From contig CAKSJG010000015.1 in assembly GCA_934463165.1 (NCBI GenBank), forward strand, positions 1-64,000: a stretch of DNA of 64,000 nucleotides, in the 5' to 3' direction. A program made the translations under genes and the position numbers. The notes under the pieces were generated by a model. The model ran no database searches, was not told the DNA's origin, and saw only the letters and a list, made by a program, of their open reading frames with translations. How positions within the stretch are numbered: position 1 is the stretch's first letter; each line of letters starts with the position of its first letter. Positions 53,977 to 62,249 of this stretch are shown here, piece after piece. The DNA comes from an uncultured Clostridia bacterium. Its GTDB lineage: Bacteria > Bacillota > Clostridia > UMGS1810.

Positions 53977-54894
53977 TTATCCAATAACAATACCGTCCAT
54001 ATTATAGTAAACATTACCGATTCTATAATATGCTGTGACAGCATCTTTGCTTATTTCAGTATCATCTGTTGTAAGAATCCTTACAGCAACATTTGTATTA
54101 CCTTCGGCATTAATTGCAGGATAAGCAACACCGTTAAAAATTACACCATATTCAGTAACTTCAGAAGCATTTTCAACCTTAAGAACTGTCGTTACGGATT
54201 TTTTAACAGCTGTTGCAACATTATCAACATCAACAGTCATATCGGTAACATCATCTTGTACAGGATCAGCAGTAATAACTACCGGTGCAGTAGATGTTTT
54301 TTCTGCAGTAACTGTAATTGTCTGACCTGCTGTAAGAGAATAAACGCTTTTTATTTCTGTTTGAGCTGTTTCACCAATTGTTACAGTTTTAATTTCATAT
54401 CCTGTTTCAGGTGTAATCTTAGCATATATTGTTTCGCCTTTACCGGCAACAACTGAAGTGTCAGCAATTTTTTTATCAGCTGAGCAAGCTTCATCTGTAT
54501 AATACTCAATATTTGCATTTGTAGCAGAACCTGTTACATTACCGAGACCAAGATTATCTGCTGTAGGAGCCGGATCAGTTCCGTCTGTTCCATATGTAAC
54601 GGCTGTCTGAAGATTGGTTATTTTGTTTTTTGCGATCTTGTAATTAAAGGTTGCCGTACCTGTTGTGCTTAATGTTGCCTGATCGATATAAACGATAGTC
54701 TCACCGCTCTTTACAAGATATGTAACTTCTTTGTTCGGCGTCAACTCCGAAACTGTTGCAACTACATCAACTTTGTCTGTTGTCGTATTATAAGTAGCTG
54801 TTGTATTTACTGCTGCAAAGCTTGTAGAAGCAGATGCCATAACAGCAATCGCAGAAACTGCTGCCAATGTAGCTTTTAATTTACTGCTTTTCAT
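53977..54894 (-). CDS. Small secreted surface protein
   Basis: 305 residues from ATG 54894. Clear signal peptide (LKATLAAVSAIAVMASA, ending SFA). The mature part is Thr/Val-rich, likely beta-sandwich domains (KVDVVATVSELTPNKEVTYL, VTVDADP-like segments), with no charged repeats or catalytic motif. I do not recognise a family. It has a consensus promoter (54934-54962) and GGAG upstream; an ATG at 54906 is the other possible start. Strong expression is likely, so it may be an abundant surface component. The 59-residue peptide gene follows by 21 bp, probably on the same transcript. Confidence 0.8.
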   Translation of the reverse strand: MKSSKLKATLAAVSAIAVMASASTSFAAVNTTATYNTTTDKVDVVATVSELTPNKEVTYLVKSGETIVYIDQATLSTTGTATFNYKIAKNKITNLQTAVTYGTDGTDPAPTADNLGLGNVTGSATNANIEYYTDEACSADKKIADTSVVAGKGETIYAKITPETGYEIKTVTIGETAQTEIKSVYSLTAGQTITVTAEKTSTAPVVITADPVQDDVTDMTVDVDNVATAVKKSVTTVLKVENASEVTEYGVIFNGVAYPAINAEGNTNVAVRILTTDDTEISKDAVTAYYRIGNVYYNMDGIVIG

Positions 54895-54933
54895 TTTTAC
54901 ATACATCTCCTATCTATGTTTTTCGTTATAACT

Positions 54934-54962
54934 ATTTTATCAAATAATCTATATATTGTCAA
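54934..54962 (-). promoter_or_regulatory. Sigma-A-type promoter of the small surface protein and peptide genes
   Basis: TTGACA (54962-54957) and TAAAAT (54939-54934) with exactly 17 bases between, on the minus strand. Confidence 0.8.
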
Positions 54963-55063
54963 TAGTTTTTTTGCTTTTTGGCGTGTAATTTATGTACAAG
55001 ATATATGCCGATTTTTGTGTATTTTTTACAACACGTCATTGTCGAAAAATACCTGTAAGCCTC

Positions 55064-55092
55064 AACATCCGCGAACAAATTGTCCGCGGATG
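55064..55092 (-). terminator. Hairpin after the heparinase-like gene
   Basis: CATCCGCG and CGCGGATG arms around ACAAATTGT, pairing throughout with one G-U. It lies 16 bases past the stop codon of the gene at 55108, with no T run after it, so it is a likely but not typical terminator. Confidence 0.5.
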
Positions 55093-55107
55093 CTATAGTA
55101 TAAATTA

Positions 55108-58100
55108 TTATTCCGAAACTTCGCCGCTGCTACTTGATGCATTCTTTGTTTTTGCAATATAAAGACGTTTTAATATTGTTGCGGCTTCCGCTCTTGTGGC
55201 TGTTGCCTTGGGAGCGAACTCTGTATAGCTTCTGCCTGTTAAGAATCTTTGAGTCATTGCCTGACCGATATATTCATTATATACGGGGTTGATATCCGCT
55301 TTATCGGTGAATCTGTCGGTTGAAGCTGCTTTTACATCGCCTGTCGCTATATTTTTATATGCAAGCATAAGAATTGCTGCGGCTTCTTCACGCGTTATGT
55401 CTTTGTTGGGGTTTAATGCTCCGCCCGAGACCATAGCGCCCGGAATTATGCCGGCATCGTATGCAGCCTGAATGGTATTTGCATACCAATCGGAGGATGC
55501 AACGTCTGTGAATCCGCCTTTGTACGGTGTTTCCGAAAGACCTATGCAGCGAGCTATCATTGCCGTGAATTCTGCAACAGTTACGTTTGAATCAGGCGTA
55601 AATGTTGTTGCCGATGTACCGTTGATAAGCTTAAGGAGTCTCATCTGGTTTACTGCCTGCTCTGCCCAATGACCCGAAATATCGGTAAAGTCCGGGAGAA
55701 CCTGCGGCATATAAACCTCAAGGATACTGTTCCATTCGTTCTCTGTGTTACCCGATCCCTCAAACTTAACATATTTTGCCTTAACCGTGTTGTTAAACTT
55801 AAATATCTCAAGCTGTTCGGTATTACCTGCGGCAATGCCGTCAAACTGCAGATCCCAGTTTTGCCTGTCGGTGGATGTATAAATCTTAAACTTTGTGGCA
55901 CGCTTGTCACCTTTCCAGAAAGAAAGGAGAATCTGATTCATTTCGTACTCACCGTCAAGATCCCATATGATCCATGCTTCGCCGTCTGCCGACCAACGCG
56001 TGCTAAAGTCTCCGTCATAAGAATTTTCGGGAACGTTGTTCGATTCGGGAACATGGCTCGCTTCCGCTTTTACGATCGGAATCTTTGTTAAACTCGTCGG
56101 GTCTACATCAATGTAAACATCGTTAAACGTTACATAGTAATAGTTATATTCGCCGGTTTCCTTATCTTTAACCGTGCAGATAGCAGTATCGCCGAGTTTT
56201 GAGCCCTGTTTGATATCTACGTCAACCTTGTTTTCATCATAATCTGCGGTTACGTTTCCTGTAATTCCGTCTAAGGAATAAACAGAGTTTGTCTTTGCAA
56301 ATCCTTCAACGGGGATTCCGTCAACATAGAGATTATCTATTGACGCTGTTTCTTTAAGGTATATATCCCAGTTGCTTATCGGGATGCACTTGGGTGCCGG
56401 GGCATTCTCGCCTTCTTCGTTGTATACCGATTTTATCGATACCGATATAGTCGGGTTAACCGCATTGTTCAGATGAACAAAGAGCTTATGATACTTTTCG
56501 TTGGTGTAACCGGGTTTCGAGTTTTCAACCGGATTCGGAGATGTCGGCAGAGGCACCGCCTCCATCTGACCCCATGTTGCACCTGCCGGTGACATTATGT
56601 CAAGTCTGACTCTCTTTCCGTCAGACGATGTCAAAAATGCTTTTGTGGGATCATCCTTATCTACGGTTATCTGCTGCATTGTGGTAAAGAATGAATATAC
56701 CTCAACGGGGTCGTTGGTCTTTATTTCGTCCTGAACGATAAAATCGTTACGGTTGTTTATAAGAGCATAACCTCTGTTTACCGACGCAACCTCGGGGTAT
56801 GCCTCCGACATATCGAGAACGGCATACATTGCATTATCGCGCGATTCTATCTTTGTGAATTTAGCGTTTGCAAGCGCGTACTGGTCTTCCTGATCATCGG
56901 GATTAAACACAAGTGTGTTGTGCGCTTCGGCTCTCTTGCGGTAATGCTTCCATCTTCCGCCGCCGACACCGAAATCCCACATGCCTTCGGCTTCGTAATA
57001 TGCCGATCCGATATCCGAAAGCCATCTTATGCCCTGCATGTCGAGAACGAACTGACCTATATCAAGGTCGCCGTGGCTTGCATTGTTTGAACCGCCCTTA
57101 GCGGCAAACCATGACGCATTTTTATCATACCATGAAGCTCTTGCATATATAATGTCAAGATCATCACTGTTATAACGGTAGTCAAGCTTAAGCTTATCTC
57201 TGTATTCATCGTCAACAAGCTCTGCCTTATATGCAAGGAAATCTTCCCAGTTATCATTTCCGGCTGTTGTCTTATAGCAATACGTTGCAATTTCGCGCTC
57301 GCCGTATAGCTCTGCAATCCAATACATTACACTGTGTCTTACATTTGCACTTACGCCTCCATCGGAGAAATTGAACGAGCCTGTCGGTCCCGATGATACT
57401 ATCGGGAAATATCCTGTTTCGCTGAGACCGGGATATTCGGAGAGACCGTAGTCCGTACCGAGTACGTTATAAAGTGCACGGTCATACTTAAAGAAGTATC
57501 CCGACGCATATGTCCAATAGCTAGCACCCTCGGGGAAGCCACCGTCGGGGGCATATGCCGCAAGACCTTTCGGCAGGGTTCTTATCGTCTGGCAAATCAT
57601 TTCGGAGCAGATGTCCATATAGCCCGGTTCATCTATCATAGAAAGCGCCGCAAGACCGAATCCGCCCGCGCAAACCTCCTGCCAGTTGTTGGTGTTTCTT
57701 GATGCACCTGTGTTGCTTCTCCAAAGTTTGAGGCCTGTTTCGATACCGTTTCTCATCATTCCGTTTCTGATGAGGCGTTTTTCATCCTCCGTCCACAAAT
57801 CGTAGCAGATATCATATGCTATTGCAAATGAATGGGCTGCTTCTGCGGTACAGAGAAGATGGCTCGGGTTCCAGTCCGGCCAGCTCTCCATGGTAACAAG
57901 CGCCGACCAGAGACGGTCTTTATATTGTTGTTCACCCGTCAGTCTGTATGCAAGAGCAAGCGGTTTTATAGCCTCTCTGTCTGTAGATACAAGTCTTTTA
58001 CCGTCGGGAGTTCCGTATTCCGGATCGGGAACGTCAAGGTAAGTCTTTGCACTTCCGATTATGTTATTATAAACTCTCGAAAGATACGGATCACCGCTTT

Positions 58101-59487
58101 CTGCAAGCTTAACATTCTCTTCAAATTCTTCGGGTGTAGCAATAAGCCTCGGGTGCTGAAGTCTCGGAGTTGTCTTTTTGAGCTGTTCTTCAATGTTTTT
58201 GGTTATGTTAGCCGTCTGCGCCATGGGGATATAATCCCTTGACGGATCATAAACACTTTCGGGATCGAGCTCTTCATAAGAAAGATAGATCTTCTTGAAG
58301 TAGCATACGGTATCATCCGAAATAACGTTATTGCTGAACGTTGTCCACCATGCTATACTGCTGACCTTATCCCAGCCGAGAGGTGTACGCTGTGTGGAAA
58401 AATCGATAGAGTTTGCACCGAAATTATATTTTAAGGTTTTCCATTCGCCTTCCCAGTTGAAGTCAAACGATGCGGCATAATAATCCGAGCCTTGAGTATC
58501 GGGGTTTTCGGATGTTACGGCAAGAGTGAAGTTGGCATCATTGCTCTTTACGTTATATGCCTCGATATTCAAGGTGTTATACATGCTCCAGTCTGCCGGG
58601 CAGCTGAATGTAAAATCCTTGCCGAGGTTCGGAGCGGCAAACTTGGCGCTGCCCGTGCCGTCGGTTGAAAAATCGGTTGAATAAACCATTCCCGCTTTTG
58701 CCGAGCAAGCCGCAGAGCTTGAAAAGTCATAAATTACATACGGATCAACACTGCTTGCACCACCCGCTGATGACGGCGAGCCCGCATCAACGGCATCGGA
58801 GCTCATTTCGCTTTTAAACACTATTCTGTCAAAATACAGAGTCGTTCCCGCGATGGGCTTGTTTCCGCCTGCACCGGGGCGGAGTTTAATATCCGTAATT
58901 TCCGTGAGGGCAAGAGGATTGCCCGATTTTGCAAAGGAGCTTGTATCATTTGCCTCTGTTTCTTCTTTGGATGCCGTATACGCATCGTATTCTTCCCAAG
59001 ACATTTTTGAAGTGTCAACCAAATCGGATTTATCTTCAACGGGTTTGGCTGTCTCGTCAACTACGCGGAAAGCGATTTTCCTCCAGCCTACCCAGTTAAC
59101 AGCGACCGTTGCATAATAATAGTCGTTTTCAACCGTCTCGGGATTATCGGCATTGAGCACAAAAGCAAATTTCATTTTTGTTGCCGAAGCCGAATAAATG
59201 TTTGCTTCTATATATCCGTCTCCGATGTATTTTGCATTGGAGACGGGAATTGTGATTTCATCGTTTATTGCGGAGCCGCCCCATTTTGCCGTGAAGCTTC
59301 CGCTGTCTGTATAAAGGCTGCTCGGTACAAGACCTGCATTTGTTATTGCCGTCTTTTCGCTGAGATCTGCAAGAACTCTTTCCGTTTTCTGTGAGGCACT
59401 TGCCTCAATTCCGCTAAACGGGAATGATGAAAGGAGCATTGCAAGAGTAAGTACGAGGGCCGAAATTCTTTTTAATCTCATCATCAT
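55108..59487 (-). CDS. SLH-anchored heparinase II/III-like polysaccharide lyase
   Basis: 1459 residues. Signal peptide (about 1-32, ending EASA), two carbohydrate-binding-like beta domains, then an alpha/alpha-toroid (about 440-720: LQHPRLIATPEEFEE, LALAYRLTGEQQYKDRLWSA, NNWQEVCAGGFGLAALSMI). A heparinase II/III-like beta region follows (GGSNNASHGDLDIGQFVLDM, KHYRKRAEAHNTLVFNPD), then a discoidin domain (KFEGSGNTENEWNSILEVYM) and three SLH repeats at 1266-1450. The family cleaves uronic-acid polysaccharides by elimination; the substrate is unknown and could be host glycosaminoglycan or a plant uronan. Three ATGs in a row start it; the third (59481) is best spaced from GGGAGG. It overlaps the upstream gene by ATGA. 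Confidence 0.85.
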   Translation of the reverse strand: MMMRLKRISALVLTLAMLLSSFPFSGIEASASQKTERVLADLSEKTAITNAGLVPSSLYTDSGSFTAKWGGSAINDEITIPVSNAKYIGDGYIEANIYSASATKMKFAFVLNADNPETVENDYYYATVAVNWVGWRKIAFRVVDETAKPVEDKSDLVDTSKMSWEEYDAYTASKEETEANDTSSFAKSGNPLALTEITDIKLRPGAGGNKPIAGTTLYFDRIVFKSEMSSDAVDAGSPSSAGGASSVDPYVIYDFSSSAACSAKAGMVYSTDFSTDGTGSAKFAAPNLGKDFTFSCPADWSMYNTLNIEAYNVKSNDANFTLAVTSENPDTQGSDYYAASFDFNWEGEWKTLKYNFGANSIDFSTQRTPLGWDKVSSIAWWTTFSNNVISDDTVCYFKKIYLSYEELDPESVYDPSRDYIPMAQTANITKNIEEQLKKTTPRLQHPRLIATPEEFEENVKLAESGDPYLSRVYNNIIGSAKTYLDVPDPEYGTPDGKRLVSTDREAIKPLALAYRLTGEQQYKDRLWSALVTMESWPDWNPSHLLCTAEAAHSFAIAYDICYDLWTEDEKRLIRNGMMRNGIETGLKLWRSNTGASRNTNNWQEVCAGGFGLAALSMIDEPGYMDICSEMICQTIRTLPKGLAAYAPDGGFPEGASYWTYASGYFFKYDRALYNVLGTDYGLSEYPGLSETGYFPIVSSGPTGSFNFSDGGVSANVRHSVMYWIAELYGEREIATYCYKTTAGNDNWEDFLAYKAELVDDEYRDKLKLDYRYNSDDLDIIYARASWYDKNASWFAAKGGSNNASHGDLDIGQFVLDMQGIRWLSDIGSAYYEAEGMWDFGVGGGRWKHYRKRAEAHNTLVFNPDDQEDQYALANAKFTKIESRDNAMYAVLDMSEAYPEVASVNRGYALINNRNDFIVQDEIKTNDPVEVYSFFTTMQQITVDKDDPTKAFLTSSDGKRVRLDIMSPAGATWGQMEAVPLPTSPNPVENSKPGYTNEKYHKLFVHLNNAVNPTISVSIKSVYNEEGENAPAPKCIPISNWDIYLKETASIDNLYVDGIPVEGFAKTNSVYSLDGITGNVTADYDENKVDVDIKQGSKLGDTAICTVKDKETGEYNYYYVTFNDVYIDVDPTSLTKIPIVKAEASHVPESNNVPENSYDGDFSTRWSADGEAWIIWDLDGEYEMNQILLSFWKGDKRATKFKIYTSTDRQNWDLQFDGIAAGNTEQLEIFKFNNTVKAKYVKFEGSGNTENEWNSILEVYMPQVLPDFTDISGHWAEQAVNQMRLLKLINGTSATTFTPDSNVTVAEFTAMIARCIGLSETPYKGGFTDVASSDWYANTIQAAYDAGIIPGAMVSGGALNPNKDITREEAAAILMLAYKNIATGDVKAASTDRFTDKADINPVYNEYIGQAMTQRFLTGRSYTEFAPKATATRAEAATILKRLYIAKTKNASSSSGEVSE

Positions 59488-62249
59488 TTACCTCCCTTGA
59501 ATATAAACAGTTCTGTGGGGTTACGGTAATTGTCGCACACAAATACATAATCTCCGATAGACGCTTCCGAAGCAGAACCTATATGAGCTTCGTCTCTGTC
59601 AGAATCATATACATATACTCTTTTGAATGCCGACGCTAAATGCGGCTCTTTGACAAATTCCGTCGCACTGTTGTCATGAAGATTCATAAAGAGATATCCT
59701 CCGCGGATGTCTTCTACCGTACCGCAGGTGTATCTGTACTGATCGGTATAGCGTGTGAAGCTTGCGCTCTTATAGCATATGTCATTGATTTCGGCATCAT
59801 AAACAAGCGCAATGTTATCGACATATCCGTCAGCGCCGATACCGTACTTTATGATATCTCCGGCTTTAAGCTCTTTTTTCGCGTCCGAAATAACAGGAAG
59901 CGTACCGTCTATGGGAACAGTCTTCATAGAATCGGCCGTTATTACGGATTCGTCATCCGAATAAAGCTCAACTTCTTTTTTGTTCATAAAGCCTGTTATT
60001 TTAATCAGATCGTCTCCCGCATCGGAAAGTGATGAGCTGACGGATGTAACAAGCATGTTGTTATTGTAGCCGTCTTTTACATCAGACGCATTGCCGTTTT
60101 TGCTTACCCAGACAATATCATTTACAAACGAGAGCTCCGAATCCGTAGAATATGCTTCAAGCTGATCGGAAATACCCGTGAATGTTTTTGTAAAGTATAT
60201 TTTATCGTCTCTCTTTATGGTATCGAGAGAAGCTGCGCTGAACTTATCTTTGCTGTAATTTATGTCGGCAAATTCCGGAACATAGTAGATCTGGCAGCTG
60301 CTGTCGAAGAGCATCCACATACCCGCCGATTTATTTTCGGGAGTGTATGAGAGGGACGAGCCTATTGACGCGCCTGCCGTTATCATATAGTCAAGCTTAA
60401 AGAAGCCGTAATTTGACGGGGGATTGTCGTATTCTTCTTTGGTTGAAATAACATACGGTACCGTTATCGATGTGATTTTATTATCCTTGTTTGTTTCGTA
60501 CTGCACAAAGAGTCTGCCTTCGGGGTTTATTCCCGTCGGGTAAATCTTGTTTGCGGCATCCTTCAAAGCGTCCGAAACATTTTCGGCTTTATACTGTTTT
60601 TTACCTTCTATGGTTTCTATCTTAACATTATCGGCAAAATCCAGTGTTAAAACATCACCGGCAATTATCTCCGCACTGTATGTAGAGGAAATTCCGTCAC
60701 CCGTCTTGCCCGATTTGAGGATGTATCCCGTGCTCTTATCGGACGATGATTCATAATACACAATCTCGTTATAGCAGTTAAAATAAAGCTTATACGACGA
60801 GCCGACTTTGATATAGTTATCAACTCTCGCACTCGGAGAATAAACATATTCATTCGTACCGATATAGACTTTATCTTCGTTGTCTTTTTCGGTAACTCTG
60901 CCGGACTTTGTTGTCGTTGAAACAATAATTCTTATTGCGTTTTTATCAATTGATTCGTAAACAGTAAGAATGCTGTCTGCCTTTATATCCGACGCTTCAA
61001 GAGTCAAGCCGTCATCTCCGCTGATGCTTACGGTGTTGTAATCGTCAAGGTTTATGTCATATGTTCTGAGCTTCTTATCATAAATCTTATTTTTGTAAGA
61101 ATCGTAAGAATTAAATATAACAATCTTGCCCTCGTCAATAATAACAATTTCGTAAACGCTGTCATCATCATTATCGATAAGAGTAATCGTGCCGATTGAC
61201 GGAGTAAGAAGCTTTTCGTAATCGACAACGCCGTTGCCGTCTACAAGAGACATATTGTAAACAAGATCAAAATCGGAATCAAGCTTAAAGCTGTATGTCT
61301 TGTTTGAGCCTTCAAGTGTATATGCCTTCTTCTTAGAGTCAAAAGTATATTCATCATTAGCTTTGATAACAACCGTCTCGGTGTTTTCTTCTCTCATTGT
61401 GAGAACTGTGTTTTTACCGTTTATCTTCTTATAATAATACTTAACATTTTTGCCGACATAATCCGACGCTCTTGAAGATTCGGTATAATATGTAACACCG
61501 TCTATGGCAATGTAGCCCTCTTCGGTTGTTTTGCCTGATACCGAAAACAGATGATTTGCCGTAACAATGCCCTCTGCTTCGGTAATGTCATGATATTCCG
61601 AGAGGATGTTTTCATCCTTTGTAACATTGTAGTCAAGACCGTCATCGGAAACACCGTCTATCTTTACCATATCGGCAAAGAGAGTGTTATACATAAGCAC
61701 TATTACGTTTCCGCGCAGAGCGCCGCTCTTGTTATCGAGCTTTACGCCGTCGGTAATCTTAATACTGTTGGCTATTGTGAGATATCCTGTCGGATAACCG
61801 CCCTTTGCTTCGGCAATTGCGCCGTAGCCCGCCATATTAACGGCAACCTTTATTGCCTGTTCAATGTATATCGGTGTGTCGGGTGAAAATTCCGTTTTTG
61901 ACACACCCGAAAACAGACCGAGGGTCGTTGCAAAGTTGATTTCTTTTGCGTATGTATCGGTAGATACAACATCTGTATATTTCTGATTAAAAGCCGTTGC
62001 CTTTGCGTCATTTCTGAGACCTAAAATATCAAGCGCAAGAGCCGCAAATTCTCCGCGCGTCATAACAACGCTTGCATCGTAATTTGCATATTCCGTGCTG
62101 TCTATTATGCTGAGATCCTTGAGCATGAGAACCGCTTCGTTATATTCGGCAGGCTCAAAACCTCCCTCATTCTCTGCGGCAAATGCCGCGCATCCCATAC
62201 AAAGAGAGATGCATATAACAAGTGATAATACTTTATTTAAAATCTTCAT
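59484..62249 (-). CDS. Large SLH-domain surface protein, downstream partner ('B' gene, second copy)
   Basis: 921 residues. Signal peptide (1-25, ending AFAAE), SLH repeats at about 30-190 (VVMTRGEFAALALDILGL, FSPDTPIYIEQAIKVAV), then a long unknown region related to that of the protein at 7429-10578 (GIVTANHL, YIAIDGVTYY, VGKNVKYYY, C-terminal GDYVFV). It lacks the N-terminal discoidin domain of its relative. Its ATG shares TAATG with the gene upstream, and GGAGG lies in that gene's end. The stop overlaps the heparinase-like gene by ATGA, so all three are translated as a coupled set. No catalytic motif recognised. Confidence 0.82.
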   Translation of the reverse strand: MKILNKVLSLVICISLCMGCAAFAAENEGGFEPAEYNEAVLMLKDLSIIDSTEYANYDASVVMTRGEFAALALDILGLRNDAKATAFNQKYTDVVSTDTYAKEINFATTLGLFSGVSKTEFSPDTPIYIEQAIKVAVNMAGYGAIAEAKGGYPTGYLTIANSIKITDGVKLDNKSGALRGNVIVLMYNTLFADMVKIDGVSDDGLDYNVTKDENILSEYHDITEAEGIVTANHLFSVSGKTTEEGYIAIDGVTYYTESSRASDYVGKNVKYYYKKINGKNTVLTMREENTETVVIKANDEYTFDSKKKAYTLEGSNKTYSFKLDSDFDLVYNMSLVDGNGVVDYEKLLTPSIGTITLIDNDDDSVYEIVIIDEGKIVIFNSYDSYKNKIYDKKLRTYDINLDDYNTVSISGDDGLTLEASDIKADSILTVYESIDKNAIRIIVSTTTKSGRVTEKDNEDKVYIGTNEYVYSPSARVDNYIKVGSSYKLYFNCYNEIVYYESSSDKSTGYILKSGKTGDGISSTYSAEIIAGDVLTLDFADNVKIETIEGKKQYKAENVSDALKDAANKIYPTGINPEGRLFVQYETNKDNKITSITVPYVISTKEEYDNPPSNYGFFKLDYMITAGASIGSSLSYTPENKSAGMWMLFDSSCQIYYVPEFADINYSKDKFSAASLDTIKRDDKIYFTKTFTGISDQLEAYSTDSELSFVNDIVWVSKNGNASDVKDGYNNNMLVTSVSSSLSDAGDDLIKITGFMNKKEVELYSDDESVITADSMKTVPIDGTLPVISDAKKELKAGDIIKYGIGADGYVDNIALVYDAEINDICYKSASFTRYTDQYRYTCGTVEDIRGGYLFMNLHDNSATEFVKEPHLASAFKRVYVYDSDRDEAHIGSASEASIGDYVFVCDNYRNPTELFIFKGGK

